From positions 1 to 38,879 of the IMG/VR virus record IMGVR_UViG_3300029448_000124: 38,879 bases of DNA. One strand, 5' to 3'. Positions 9,634 to 18,873 of this stretch are shown here, piece by piece. The translations under genes and the position numbers were made by a program. The DNA comes from a virus. Position 1 is the first letter of the stretch. Each line of letters starts with the position of its first letter. The notes under the pieces were generated by a model. It was not told where the DNA came from and made no database searches. It saw only the letters and a list, made by a program, of their open reading frames with translations.

Positions 9634-9778
9634 CTATAAGTTTCTTTATTCCTAGTGCTGCGTGTACTATTGTAACAATAGATGCAATACTTGCTAGTAT
9701 TAAACTTATATCCATTAAACCCCAAGACGCTAAAACTCCCATAAATGATACTCCCAATCTGTTAAATAAATCTTCCAT
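9605..9778 (-). CDS. 57-residue single-span membrane protein, holin-like
   Basis: A 57-residue frame that starts by TAATG overlap with the stop of the gene above and overlaps the DUF6321-like gene below. It reads MEDLFNRLGVSFMGVLASWG, then a strongly hydrophobic stretch (residues about 18-44, ISLILASIASIVTIVHAALG), then a charged tail (KKLIDEQKKGKSD). Small size, one or two membrane spans and a charged cytoplasmic tail are typical of holins or accessory lysis proteins. This is a structural inference only. Confidence 0.65.
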   Translation of the reverse strand: MEDLFNRLGVSFMGVLASWGLMDISLILASIASIVTIVHAALGIKKLIDEQKKGKSD

Positions 9779-10170
9779 TAGTGCGTCATTTCCAATACTA
9801 CCAATCTGATTTGTTCGGATTGTGCATTTGTATTTCCAAATTTTGCTTTTCGTAAAACATCTGGACTAAAATAATATATTTGTTTTTCAGCTATAATATG
9901 ACCTAGTGATTTACCATCTGCTCCATTATTAAAACTTGGGTCAGTTCCATCTATTGTCATTCTAAGTTGTTGCTTTTTAACTCTATTAACAGATGGAGAT
10001 AATAATTGAACCTTACATACTCTAGTTCTACCTGCAAATGGATTACCTTGGAACTGTCTTATAATATGTGAGTCGTAACCACTTAACCACGAACGAACGT
10101 GCCTACCATCTGCAGCCCTCTTAGGTCTAGGAGTAGCTACGTTAAATCTATTGACCTCCCTAGAGTTCAT
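9778..10170 (-). CDS. Small late protein, paralogue of the upstream gene
   Basis: This 130-residue protein starts at an ATG overlapping the previous stop (TAATG). Its second half aligns by eye with the 109-residue protein upstream: LRMTIDGTD / SFTIDGST, then IYYFSPDVLRKAKFG / SYYFNSDTIAVGKFKG, and both end in EMTH. The first half is Arg-rich (TPRPKRAADGRHVRSW). The beta-rich sequence and the place between adaptor and nozzle genes suggest a virion surface or tail accessory protein. I do not recognise a family. Confidence 0.7.
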   Translation of the reverse strand: MNSREVNRFNVATPRPKRAADGRHVRSWLSGYDSHIIRQFQGNPFAGRTRVCKVQLLSPSVNRVKKQQLRMTIDGTDPSFNNGADGKSLGHIIAEKQIYYFSPDVLRKAKFGNTNAQSEQIRLVVLEMTH

Positions 10171-10499
10171 TAGTGAGTCATTTCCGACAGATACATTTTA
10201 GCTGTTGCACTATTTCCAGGTGTTCCTTTAAACTTTCCTACTGCTATAGTATCTGAGTTAAAGTAATAACTGTTACCTGCATACAATCTATGTGATAATG
10301 TATTATTGACTGTACTACCATCTATAGTAAAAGAAATTCCTCCACCAAATACTGTTATATAAACAACTCTTGTTCTATCATTAAAAGCTGTAAATTGATA
10401 TTCATCGCTAGAGCCAGCACCTGTATGTGGGATACTGATTGATTGAGCAGTTGCTCCAGGAGTAGGTTTATTGTATCTGTTTACTACGTATGTATTCAT
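10170..10499 (-). CDS. Small beta-rich late protein (paralogue pair member)
   Basis: This 109-residue protein is Thr/Ser/Gly-rich with few charges. It contains TRVVYITVFGGGISFTIDGS and a YYFNSD motif, and ends SEMTH like its downstream paralogue. It follows the adaptor gene by 2 bases and overlaps the next gene by TAATG. A small beta-sandwich structural protein is likely from composition and position; function is not known. Confidence 0.7.
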   Translation of the reverse strand: MNTYVVNRYNKPTPGATAQSISIPHTGAGSSDEYQFTAFNDRTRVVYITVFGGGISFTIDGSTVNNTLSHRLYAGNSYYFNSDTIAVGKFKGTPGNSATAKMYLSEMTH

Positions 10500-10501
10500 T
10501 G

Positions 10502-11512
10502 TTATCTTGATTGGGTATTAACGTAAGTTGAAAATCTAGTTGTTAAGTTATTATTGTTGTTGATTATATCATTCTGTTCAAGCTCTAAGTCTAAAGAACT
10601 TTGAGCTAACTGTTCTTCAAGCATAGCCTTTTGATGTTGACCATCCATACGTAAAAAATCTGCATATGCTGAATGAGCTATAAATGGAAAAAATTCTTCT
10701 GGAACATTTTCTGTAGATGTTTCAAAACTAGATGATGTGGTAAATTGTGTAAATTTCTTTTTATAGGTAACATAGACATTGTTATCTGTACTATTAAGAA
10801 CATTTAAAATATGAGCGCCTTCTGAATCTACATAAAAATTATACTCTATTGATGATTTATTTAAAAATGCTTTATCTTTATTTATTCTTATAAATTCGCC
10901 TATAGTTGATAAAAAAGTTTCATCATATGGAACAATACTAGATTGTCTTACATTCATTGTCGTTGTCTCTGCACTAAAAATTTCTGACCAACTTATTGCG
11001 TCCCAAGGTTCAGCGCTAGTTCCAGCGGAATTAGCTGCTCTGGAATCTCCACTTATAGCTACATAATAATTACCATTAGTTTGTAAAGTTAAGGTTACAT
11101 TTGAACGTGAATCTACTAATTGCCAACTCCATTTAGTAGCACTTAAGTATTTTCTTACAAATAATTGAGTAGGTAAATTACTTGATAAAGTGCCACCAAT
11201 TTTTGCATATATGTTATTTGTTGTTCCAGTACCATCATTATTTTGAGATTGTGTTCCAAATTTATAATAAGCACCAGGAAGCAATAAATCAGAAGCATCG
11301 GTGCTTGCCATATCGGACATTACTAAAACCCCTAATTTTCTTCTTTGAGATGGTAGTATATATCTAGCCCAATTAGGAGACTGATTAAACGCTTGTAAAT
11401 ATCTGCGATTTATAAATCTAGATATATCAGATTGTTCTTCTGTAGTAAAGGTATTTACACCAGCAAGTGACTGAATTAATTTAAATAAATCTCCGTAAGT
11501 TCTATTTTGCAT
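10502..11512 (-). CDS. Head-tail adaptor (T7 gp11 / P22 gp4-like)
   Basis: This 336-residue protein opens with a helical region typical of podovirus adaptors: RTYGDLFKLIQSLAGVNTFT, then EQSDISRFINRRYLQAF and ARYILPSQRRKL. The C-terminal helical part includes NVPEEFFPFIAHSAYADFLR, a pattern also seen in gp11-type proteins. The middle is a beta-rich insertion. Such proteins bind below the portal and connect it to the nozzle, and it is encoded between capsid genes and the nozzle gene as expected. The start overlaps the upstream stop. Confidence 0.75.
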   Translation of the reverse strand: MQNRTYGDLFKLIQSLAGVNTFTTEEQSDISRFINRRYLQAFNQSPNWARYILPSQRRKLGVLVMSDMASTDASDLLLPGAYYKFGTQSQNNDGTGTTNNIYAKIGGTLSSNLPTQLFVRKYLSATKWSWQLVDSRSNVTLTLQTNGNYYVAISGDSRAANSAGTSAEPWDAISWSEIFSAETTTMNVRQSSIVPYDETFLSTIGEFIRINKDKAFLNKSSIEYNFYVDSEGAHILNVLNSTDNNVYVTYKKKFTQFTTSSSFETSTENVPEEFFPFIAHSAYADFLRMDGQHQKAMLEEQLAQSSLDLELEQNDIINNNNNLTTRFSTYVNTQSR

Positions 11513-11823
11513 TATATTTTATTGGGCGACAAATCGCTAAATTTTTTATTATAATATTTTAAAAATTCTTTAGAATGCACTTCTTTGTGTCCATACTTAC
11601 TCGTAAGTCGGAAAAATTCTCTAGCAGGCATAGTAGCTACGCATTTACCTAGAGCAGGATGCGTCTTACCTTTTTCTTGTAGTGCTTCTTTTCGTGCTTG
11701 TTCTACACGTAAATGTTCGGTTTCTTTTTCTAACTTGAAACCACTTTTAATTTCGTTCATAAAAGCTGCGTCTAACTCTCCGTCAGTAAAGCTTCTAGGT
11801 ATTTCTGTAATTATATCGACCAT
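11512..11823 (-). CDS. Small charged late protein of unknown function
   Basis: I place the start at the ATG at 11823 (MVDIITEIPRSF), giving 103 residues. The frame is open further upstream, but that stretch runs through a strong terminator hairpin and would need a TTG start. The protein is helical and rich in Lys and Glu (LEKETEHLRVEQARKEALQ), with a C-terminal FFRLTSKYGHKEVHSKEFLKYY. It lies between the decoration-type gene and the adaptor. I recognise no family. Confidence 0.7.
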   Translation of the reverse strand: MVDIITEIPRSFTDGELDAAFMNEIKSGFKLEKETEHLRVEQARKEALQEKGKTHPALGKCVATMPAREFFRLTSKYGHKEVHSKEFLKYYNKKFSDLSPNKI

Positions 11824-11825
11824 AA

Positions 11826-11858
11826 AATAAAAGGTAGGGGGCTTTCGCCCCCGTACCA
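11826..11858 (-). terminator. Intrinsic terminator after the capsid genes
   Basis: Read on the minus strand, GGTACGGGGGC and GCCCCCTACC form a stem closed by a GAAA tetraloop, followed directly by TTTTATTTT. It lies between the decoration-type gene and the next ATG. It would partly uncouple abundant capsid transcripts from the downstream tail genes. Confidence 0.85.
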
Positions 11859-11867
11859 AAATAAGAA

Positions 11868-12350
11868 TTAAAGCTGAGCCATCTCGAAGAAAACAGTAAT
11901 ATTTCCTTGAGTTAGTTCGTTTAATGAATACGCAGTTCCACCACCTGCTGGAGTAAAGAGTAATTTAAACTCTTTACCTGCAGTTGTGTATAACTTACCA
12001 TTTGCAGTATTCGCATTTCCTCCAACTGTAAAGTATGTCCCATCATTGTAGGCATAAGTTACTTCAGTTGAGTCAACATGAATCTGTGCAGCTCCGATGT
12101 AACCTGCTGGGGTATCATCGTCACCAATTTTGATAGTTAATTGTGAACCAGCTCCACTATCATCAAAAGCCGTGTTTAATTTAAACGCAACTTTTTGGAC
12201 AATAGCACCTGCAGGTATAACATAATCAAATGATTTTGTTGCACTATCTGCAAGTGTACCAGCAGCCTGTACAGAAAAATCTGTAAAGTCTACTGTGTAA
12301 GCGTGAGTAAAGGTTGAAGAACCTGCTTGATTTATTGTTAATTGTGACAT
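11868..12350 (-). CDS. Capsid decoration-type or accessory head protein
   Basis: This 160-residue protein is Thr/Gly/Ala-rich and beta-structured, with almost no Cys or Arg. Segments such as DYVIPAGAIVQKVAFKLNTAFD and LTIKIGDDDTPAGYIGA resemble the beta-sandwich decoration or minor head proteins encoded next to phage major capsid genes. It lies 19 bases after the major capsid gene and is followed by a strong terminator, so it should be made at similar high levels. The role is inferred from position and composition. Confidence 0.65.
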   Translation of the reverse strand: MSQLTINQAGSSTFTHAYTVDFTDFSVQAAGTLADSATKSFDYVIPAGAIVQKVAFKLNTAFDDSGAGSQLTIKIGDDDTPAGYIGAAQIHVDSTEVTYAYNDGTYFTVGGNANTANGKLYTTAGKEFKLLFTPAGGGTAYSLNELTQGNITVFFEMAQL

Positions 12351-12369
12351 AGTATTATATTCCTTTCTA

Positions 12370-13386
12370 TTAAGCTACAATTTTACCGTGTGCTGCTGGG
12401 TGGTATACACCTAGAGTCAACGCACAATCAACAAATCCACGTTCGCCACCACCTAAGTTAGGTAAGCGTGTGCTTCCCATAGGGATGAGGTCGTGAATAC
12501 CGACATAATCTGGATTGATAATATAACCATCTTTGTGTGTTGTAGCACCAGATTCAACAGTTGCAGGTGCAGTAGCAGGGTTCATATTAACAACAGATAC
12601 TACTCCGTGGTCAGATTGGTAAAGGTCTACAGACAATTTAATTGTTGATTGACCTTGGTCCATATTAACTTGACGTAATGTATCAGCACCTGCAGCTGTT
12701 GTAGTTCTGGCAAAGTCAGAAATATCGCGGCGTAATGAGGTGTCTGCTACAAGCATCATATTACTTGATTGACCTGTTTGACGGAAGATACTTGATAACT
12801 GAGTATTAAGTTCAGTTTCGGTATATGTAGCTGCAGCAATATCGCAGTTATTTAATGTTGGTGTTGCATATGCGGCAGGAATATCTGCAGGTGTACCTGC
12901 GATAGTAGTGCCATCTGCTAACCATTTGCCGAGACCACGAAGACCATAAGAAGTTCCTGCACCATTCTCTACAGAGCGGTCATTAGAACTAAGGATAGTA
13001 GCTTCAACGTCACGTTTAAGTTCACGGATTGCTTTTGATTCAGCTTGGGCAACTTTAGCAGGTCCAACAGAGTCAACGACTTCTTGTAAATCAGAAACCA
13101 TATAATCTCTACGGAATTTTTGCACATAGTTACCAAGACGAGCGCGTTCTGCAAATTTGTCTGTAAAAGTGGTCACGTCAGCTCCTTCAGCTATACCAGT
13201 TGTACCTGGGTCAGCTAATTTGTCTACGGTCCACTCTGCAAACGTTGCAGTTGCTTTCGTCTTCGATGCGGATGATAGGACTGGTGTTTCTTCTGGCGCA
13301 AGGATTGTTAAGACATCTGTCAAATCCTCACGGTTAGAAACAGCAGAACCTGTATTAGTTGTATCGAATGTATTTGAAAACGACAT
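12370..13386 (-). CDS. Major capsid protein, SU10 type (DUF5309)
   Basis: This 338-residue protein carries the features I associate with the SU10-type major capsid family (DUF5309): an N-terminal SNREDLTDVLTILAPEETPV, then TATFAEWTVDKLADP, an RLGNYVQKFRRDYMVSDLQE segment, and AKAIRELKRDVEATIL-type helix (here SKAIRELKRDVEATIL). Such proteins have the HK97 fold and form the icosahedral shell. It follows the scaffold gene by 12 bases and precedes the decoration-type gene. No separate protease gene is seen. Confidence 0.88.
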   Translation of the reverse strand: MSFSNTFDTTNTGSAVSNREDLTDVLTILAPEETPVLSSASKTKATATFAEWTVDKLADPGTTGIAEGADVTTFTDKFAERARLGNYVQKFRRDYMVSDLQEVVDSVGPAKVAQAESKAIRELKRDVEATILSSNDRSVENGAGTSYGLRGLGKWLADGTTIAGTPADIPAAYATPTLNNCDIAAATYTETELNTQLSSIFRQTGQSSNMMLVADTSLRRDISDFARTTTAAGADTLRQVNMDQGQSTIKLSVDLYQSDHGVVSVVNMNPATAPATVESGATTHKDGYIINPDYVGIHDLIPMGSTRLPNLGGGERGFVDCALTLGVYHPAAHGKIVA

Positions 13387-13398
13387 AATTTTTAAGTT

Positions 13399-14448
13399 TT
13401 ACTTTCTATTTTGCTTTTGTAAGGTTCTAAGAGCTACAAAATCACTAACACTTCCAGAGTTCTGGAATTGTTTTGCAGTTTCACTAAGCTTTTTAGCTGT
13501 TCTTGGTACAGTTTTTTCAGATTTAGCTGCTACGGTAGAAGCACTTCTAGGAGGTGCGGATTTAATGGTACGAGGAGCAGTCCGAGTTGGTGGCACAACT
13601 TTTCTGCCGTACATACTGTTTGCTGCATGAGCAACTATGTATGGCATCTGTGCTGATACTTCTGGATTAATTTTCTGTAAATCGACTAACCTTCTATCGT
13701 TAATCATAGCATCGTACTTTTTGTACGCTTCGCTATTTTTATTTTTCATCCAGGGTAACTCTTCTTCGGCTTTTTTCGCAAAGGCATCTCTAGCTTGTAT
13801 AGCCACGTTTTTCTTTTGCAAAGTTTCCATTTGTGCAGGAATAAATTTGCGAAGAACATTTTGTGAGTGCCTCATTGTTTTGCGTACTTCAGCTTTGGTT
13901 AACTCTCTACCATCTACTGTAGCAATAACATCATCGGGCGAATAGTCTCCCTTTTCGTATAACAAGTCTTCAGCCCAGTCCACAACTTCTTGCGCACTAG
14001 TGGCTTGTTCTTGTAACTCTTGAGGGTTCTCGATGTGCTTTAAAGGATTATCTTTTACTACAGGAACTTTTTCTTTTTTCTCGCTTTGCAAGGTATTAAG
14101 TTTTTGTTCCATTTGTTCTAAGCGTTCTTCAGCATCCTTACGTTTCTTAGTAAGTTCGCCATAGCGTGCTACTGCACGACTATTTAGCTTAGAAGATAAT
14201 GATTTAAGTTCATCTTCCGATAAGTTATCTATATCTAACTGTGAAAGAACGTCTGCTTTGGTTTCTTCTACTTCAGATTCGGTTGCACTCTCATTAACAA
14301 CTTTCTCTTCAACTTTGGATTCCTCCGCTACTTCGGGTTCGCCTTGCGTTGAACCAGCCCGTTGAGCCATAAACTCTGCAGGCGTTAAACTGTTATCCGT
14401 ATTTTTTTGTTCTGACTCTACGTTGTCAGTCGTGTTTTGTTCTGTCAT
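13399..14448 (-). CDS. Capsid scaffolding protein
   Basis: I choose the ATG at 14448 (MTEQNTTDN), which has a GAAAGTGGA purine stretch upstream, over an in-frame start 24 bases earlier. The 349-residue product is acidic and helical. It has a long coiled-coil-prone middle (KKRKDAEERLEQMEQKLNTL, residues about 90-115) and a basic C-terminal end rich in Arg/Lys (APRTIKSAPP, KTVPRTAKKLSETAKQF). An acidic helical body with a basic capsid-binding tail, placed just before the major capsid gene, is the usual scaffold arrangement. It acts inside the procapsid and is then lost. Confidence 0.82.
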   Translation of the reverse strand: MTEQNTTDNVESEQKNTDNSLTPAEFMAQRAGSTQGEPEVAEESKVEEKVVNESATESEVEETKADVLSQLDIDNLSEDELKSLSSKLNSRAVARYGELTKKRKDAEERLEQMEQKLNTLQSEKKEKVPVVKDNPLKHIENPQELQEQATSAQEVVDWAEDLLYEKGDYSPDDVIATVDGRELTKAEVRKTMRHSQNVLRKFIPAQMETLQKKNVAIQARDAFAKKAEEELPWMKNKNSEAYKKYDAMINDRRLVDLQKINPEVSAQMPYIVAHAANSMYGRKVVPPTRTAPRTIKSAPPRSASTVAAKSEKTVPRTAKKLSETAKQFQNSGSVSDFVALRTLQKQNRK

Positions 14449-14503
14449 AATTGTCCACTTTCTTTGCGCCAAAGCGATTGCGATTAAAAGTCATTATACA
14501 ACC

Positions 14504-14734
14504 CTATACAAGCTTACTAAAAGTACCATCGTGTTTTTTACGAATGGACTCCCAGTCTGACATCTGAAGTATTTGGTCATACGTTAAAATTCTACCAGAG
14601 ATTTGTTTCATAGTGTCGCCATCTGCCTCGTGCAATTCGGCTATAGCTTCTTCTCTTAGTGAATGTATTACAGAAATAAACACAGCAAAGTGTTCATTGT
14701 GCTGTAAGAATTTAAGGGCTTCTTCTAGACTCAT
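14504..14734 (-). CDS. Small helical protein next to portal
   Basis: This 76-residue acidic protein (MSLEEALKFLQHNEHFAVFI, then EEAIAELHEADGDTMKQISG) overlaps the end of the portal gene by 4 bases (ATGA). It is mainly helical, with a C-terminal LQMSDWESIRKKHDG. Similar small proteins often lie between portal and scaffold genes in podovirus-like genomes, but I do not recognise a family with known function. Confidence 0.7.
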   Translation of the reverse strand: MSLEEALKFLQHNEHFAVFISVIHSLREEAIAELHEADGDTMKQISGRILTYDQILQMSDWESIRKKHDGTFSKLV

Positions 14735-16821
14735 TGATTAATACCTTGTGTTTGCATTCCACCCATAGATGCAGGTTGTGTACCTACTTTACCTATTTGA
14801 GCATTTTGTGCTTGCTGTTGCATAAAGGTATATTGACCAATGTATTTCTGTAACCTAGCTTGGAAAGCTTCATCAGTCTGCGCTCTTTGTGCAATATCTG
14901 GTTGCTTAACATAGTTTTGTACTACTTGCATTGCGACTTGCGCACCATTTGGTCTAGCAGGCATTTCAATTCCTGCAAAAATCTTAGCTAAGTCATCGGT
15001 AACATCTTGCATCATCTTATCCGCTGCTTGTTTACCTTCTTGTAAAATACTATCTGCCATTACAGGGTCAATAGAATTAGCTACAGTTTCTAGTAAAGCA
15101 TCCATATTGATGCGACCAGAGCGGTCTAACTGAGTAAGCGAAACTAAAGAATTTAGTTTTTTCTCTTGCGTATCCTTATCTGTATTCAATACATCATAAG
15201 ATACTACAATATCATAGTCTTCATTAGCATCTCCTTTAGAAAACTTCATAGGGTCTGGACTACCTGTTACTTTAAAAAATACTTCATCTGGTCCAAACCT
15301 TTGAAAGCACTTCCAAGTCATTTGTAACACTTCAGCTGCATGATTTAAAAACTTATCTGTTAAAAATTGTCTACGTATAGGGGCTAATGGATTTTGAAAA
15401 TCTAATCCTACTAAAGCATCTGCCTGTTCCTCTAAGGTTTTTTCTATTTCTATAGAACCTGTTGGTGGTGGTGGCGTAGGTGCAAAGTCTAAATCTCCTT
15501 TTCTTCTGTAAGGAATCATTCTGCCAGGACCCCAATCCGTTGGTGCTTGCCCTACTGGATGCAATATCGGAGGTAATGTAGCTAAACTGTTTCTATCTAT
15601 TCTAGAATCACGCTCTACCTTTACTTGGTTTTGTATACCACGTAGAACATCTGGAATAGTCATAGTATCGTAAAGTCTTTTAGAATCTTCAGATAGCTTA
15701 GTAACTACTACAGGGTAATCTTCGTATCCATTAAGTAATTCAAACTTAGCAAATGCAGGACTATCATCTCCTCCGCTATAATCTTTGTGAAATACTGTAC
15801 AATAAATACCTTCTGAACCATCTTCTTGGTCAAATAATCTTTGGTAGCCATAAACGATTTCAATTAAATCATCTGATTCATAAATAGTATCGCTTACATT
15901 ATTAGCTCTACGACCTTCTTGCTCGTTTTCTATAGAGTTTATATTGATACCTCGGTAGCGTTCAATCATTACATCTACAAAGTCTTGGTCCCATCCATCT
16001 GTTACTACTTTATTTTCTAACTCTTGCGATGTGTAGTACGTCCGCCAAAAACAATAAGGCGCTCTTTGTGGGTCTGTTACATAGCTAGGAAAAAAGAAGT
16101 CTCCATCGGGTGCAAGTGTTTTGACCTCTGGAGCATCTACTTGTCTTTTTACTGTAGGCAACTCTGCTTTTCCTGTGCTTCTTAAATCAGAAATAGCTTT
16201 ATTTGCTCTGTCTGTATTTACACCTGGGAATGCAGCTATTAAAAGATTAACTACATTTTCAGTATCGGTTTCATCTGCTATAGATTCTGCTACTTCTGGC
16301 GCTACAGCCGCTATTTGATTTAAATCTAGTTCTTGTAAAAATTTTCTATCTTCTCTTTGCCATCCAATGTATGTAACTAAAATGCCTCGTTCTAATAAAT
16401 AGTTAGCACCTAGTTCCATTTCTTTCTTAAATCTAGGTATGTATCCACTAGAAATCATCCACTTTAAAAAGTTAGATACTATTCTAGCTCTAGGAATATC
16501 AGAGGTTTCTGTTGGAAATGCTCGTACGTTTGCTCTAGATACAGCAGACATAAACATAGATACAAGTCTAGTAATGCGTTCATCAATAACGTGGGACTCA
16601 ATATCTGATGCTCCTTCCCAAGGAAAAGCATCTGCACCGTGTTTGCGGTGGTCGCGGCTTTTCCCATTCCACCAATTACGCCTATCATCATAACTTGTTC
16701 TGCACAAGTCAAAGTAATATTCTAGGTCGGAGATGGTTTTACTGTATGCGTAACGCAAAGTTTTTACGTCTGGCGTTTTACTTACATAAGTAAGTGCTTT
16801 AGAGACTTCTGTTTCTTCCAT
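14731..16821 (-). CDS. Portal protein (P22-like head-tail connector)
   Basis: This 696-residue protein has marks of large P22/SU10-type portals: an N-terminal DLEYYFDLCRTSYDDRRNWW, the HGADAFPWEGASDIESHVID motif, a middle helical core and a C-terminal Gln-rich tail (YTFMQQQAQNAQ). TLPPILHPVG and PRRKGDLDFAP-like segments (here YRRKGDLDFAPTPPPP) lie in the region of the portal stem and wing. It would form the dodecameric DNA channel at one capsid vertex. It lies 19 bases after a small IF2-N-like gene, downstream of the terminases, as is usual. Confidence 0.88.
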   Translation of the reverse strand: MEETEVSKALTYVSKTPDVKTLRYAYSKTISDLEYYFDLCRTSYDDRRNWWNGKSRDHRKHGADAFPWEGASDIESHVIDERITRLVSMFMSAVSRANVRAFPTETSDIPRARIVSNFLKWMISSGYIPRFKKEMELGANYLLERGILVTYIGWQREDRKFLQELDLNQIAAVAPEVAESIADETDTENVVNLLIAAFPGVNTDRANKAISDLRSTGKAELPTVKRQVDAPEVKTLAPDGDFFFPSYVTDPQRAPYCFWRTYYTSQELENKVVTDGWDQDFVDVMIERYRGININSIENEQEGRRANNVSDTIYESDDLIEIVYGYQRLFDQEDGSEGIYCTVFHKDYSGGDDSPAFAKFELLNGYEDYPVVVTKLSEDSKRLYDTMTIPDVLRGIQNQVKVERDSRIDRNSLATLPPILHPVGQAPTDWGPGRMIPYRRKGDLDFAPTPPPPTGSIEIEKTLEEQADALVGLDFQNPLAPIRRQFLTDKFLNHAAEVLQMTWKCFQRFGPDEVFFKVTGSPDPMKFSKGDANEDYDIVVSYDVLNTDKDTQEKKLNSLVSLTQLDRSGRINMDALLETVANSIDPVMADSILQEGKQAADKMMQDVTDDLAKIFAGIEMPARPNGAQVAMQVVQNYVKQPDIAQRAQTDEAFQARLQKYIGQYTFMQQQAQNAQIGKVGTQPASMGGMQTQGINQ

Positions 16822-16840
16822 TGCGAAAAATTATAACACA

Positions 16841-17218
16841 TTAATCAACACTAGGAGGCTGCACCCATTTAAATTTAGGTTCTTCTTCCTTGTTGTCTAC
16901 CTCTATATAAACATACTTGCCAACTGCACTTTCTCCTTGCATTCGTTTTGGCATTATAATTGGGACTTTGCGAAGCATTTCTTTTATGTATACATAAGAG
17001 AATTTAGGATTAGGGCAAACAGATAACACTTTTCCTCTGTATACTTGTGCTACAGGGATAGATGTATCCATTATATCTTGTCCTTCTTCGTTTATCCACG
17101 TGCTTTTACCACGTCCTGTGACCATATCTTCTTCAAGATGCAATGAGGATATTTCTAGTGCTTTATCAAAAGAAATCCCCATTTCATCCGCTATTTCTGT
17201 TAGTTTTCTTTTAGGCAT
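16841..17218 (-). CDS. IF2-N-like small protein
   Basis: This 125-residue protein starts MPKRKLTEIADEMGISFDKA. That segment resembles the small helical DNA/RNA-binding fold at the N-terminus of translation factor IF-2 and is followed by LEEDMVTGRGKSTWINEEGQ. The remainder is beta-rich (AVGKYVYIEVDNKEEEPKFKW). Its start overlaps the terminase stop (TAATG). The function in phage is not known to me; its position suggests a link to packaging or to gene expression. Confidence 0.7.
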   Translation of the reverse strand: MPKRKLTEIADEMGISFDKALEISSLHLEEDMVTGRGKSTWINEEGQDIMDTSIPVAQVYRGKVLSVCPNPKFSYVYIKEMLRKVPIIMPKRMQGESAVGKYVYIEVDNKEEEPKFKWVQPPSVD

Positions 17219-18873
17219 TAGTATCCTCCTTTAGATTTGCGGGTTGTAGTTAAATCATTTGCATTTACGTGGTCGGGACCTTCCCCACCATTTGCCATTC
17301 GTAAATATCTCAATACATCAAAAAAGTCTTTTAGTGCTTCATCGGCTTTACCTTTAGAGTTATAGTTAATTATACTATCTATAAGATTGCCGCAATCTCT
17401 GTGAATATAACAAAGAGGTTTGTTTGCTTGGTCTATTTCAATATTTGGATTATAGTTAAACCAATCATCCAGGGCAGATATACCCATATCTTCAGTCCTG
17501 CCATCAGAAGGTATAAAATCCATACCAAAATCGCTGAAGGTTGTAAACAAATCATCATTGTTTTCATTCTCTCGCGCAAAATATCTAGAGTCTCCGATTC
17601 TTTCATATACAGATATTTTTAAATCCTTTTCTATGTCCTTGAATAGTTCGACATAACCTTCGACATTGTATCCAAGTTTTTTTGAAGCTGGTCCGTATCT
17701 CCACTTTGGGTCGCCAAAAACAGCCCACTCCCCAAAAGTATCTCTATCTGGGAACTCTTTGCGAATAAAGATTTGTCCTTGTCTATCAACTGCAGCCCAT
17801 ATTGCAGTATAGTTTCTTGCTCCTGCGGGGTCGACCACTTGATAACAAGTAAACCGTTGTTTATTTGTAATATCTGGGAAGGTGTGTCCATATTTGTTTT
17901 TTGTTTCCGAAAGTACATTAACCTCAGTATTAAACAACGGAAGCAATGAGGTCATTGACTTTACTGGTACGCCATATGCACGAACTAATATTTCATCTTC
18001 ATTACGACCGCGGAGGTCTTTAGCTATTCTATCATAACCACCAAAAGGATTTTCGTCTGTGTGCAAGTAAACTATTGCCGCATCTCGCTCTGGACTATAT
18101 TGCTTTATAGGTACAGTTTTATCTAACAACTCAGCGTTTCTAGTTTCTTGGGTTTCGGCATTTTTTAAATAGTCTGCAATAAAAGGTGTATAACCATCAA
18201 TAGGTGTAAACCCTACAAGTAACTTAGAGTTACGAGTCGCAAGACGAAACCGCAAAGTGTTTACTAAGGTTGCATCTCCAAGGTACTCGTCAAGCCATGC
18301 TCCTATGTTTGGACCCGTAGGATTTTTAAATCCAAATTCAAAACCTTCTAAAATAGTCTGATTGTTACTAAATTGTGTATAAGTTTTAAAGTCTACTCTA
18401 GTCTTTGTATCTGGAAAGATAAATGATTGCCCTGTAAATCCATTCTGCATAGAGTAATTAATATAACCCTCTGTACTCTTTGTCTTTCGTCTGAACTCTT
18501 TAGGCATCATATCCCACATAGCTTTTTGCTGAATCTTTATACTTGTATCTATATTTTGCGAAAAACATATAAGGTGTCCACCTTCGTTTTCCATTACAGC
18601 TTTCATTACTAATTTTGCGCAACCTGTTGTTTTACCACTACGATTTCCGCCAAGGACAAGGCATTCATTATATTCAGCAAGACCCTCATACATTCTGTTC
18701 CAACCCGCAAGGTCAAAGCCATATCTTATAGGGTCTTCTTCTGAAGCGCGAATTCTGCCTTCGTGCGCATTAAAAAGGTCTTTTAAAAGCTGCGGGTCAT
18801 TCTCACCAAGTGATACAATCTCTTCATCTGTAGGCGGCTGCAATATAGGATGCGGCGTAAAACTAAGTTCCAT
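17218..18873 (-). CDS. terL: Terminase large subunit
   Basis: This 551-residue protein has the packaging ATPase Walker A motif LVLGGNRSGKTTG at residues 73-84 and the Walker B-like IGAWLDE at about 190-196. The C-terminal nuclease domain begins near YQVVDPAGARNYTAIWA, where Asp348 is the likely first metal ligand. It cuts and pumps concatemeric DNA into the procapsid through the portal. The order small terminase, small acidic protein, large terminase, portal supports it. It overlaps the preceding gene by 11 bases. Confidence 0.95.
   Translation of the reverse strand: MELSFTPHPILQPPTDEEIVSLGENDPQLLKDLFNAHEGRIRASEEDPIRYGFDLAGWNRMYEGLAEYNECLVLGGNRSGKTTGCAKLVMKAVMENEGGHLICFSQNIDTSIKIQQKAMWDMMPKEFRRKTKSTEGYINYSMQNGFTGQSFIFPDTKTRVDFKTYTQFSNNQTILEGFEFGFKNPTGPNIGAWLDEYLGDATLVNTLRFRLATRNSKLLVGFTPIDGYTPFIADYLKNAETQETRNAELLDKTVPIKQYSPERDAAIVYLHTDENPFGGYDRIAKDLRGRNEDEILVRAYGVPVKSMTSLLPLFNTEVNVLSETKNKYGHTFPDITNKQRFTCYQVVDPAGARNYTAIWAAVDRQGQIFIRKEFPDRDTFGEWAVFGDPKWRYGPASKKLGYNVEGYVELFKDIEKDLKISVYERIGDSRYFARENENNDDLFTTFSDFGMDFIPSDGRTEDMGISALDDWFNYNPNIEIDQANKPLCYIHRDCGNLIDSIINYNSKGKADEALKDFFDVLRYLRMANGGEGPDHVNANDLTTTRKSKGGY

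Noticed and set aside
17631-17918. 95-residue minus-strand frame inside the large terminase gene
   Set aside because: It lies in another frame of a clearly conserved coding region and has no start signal.
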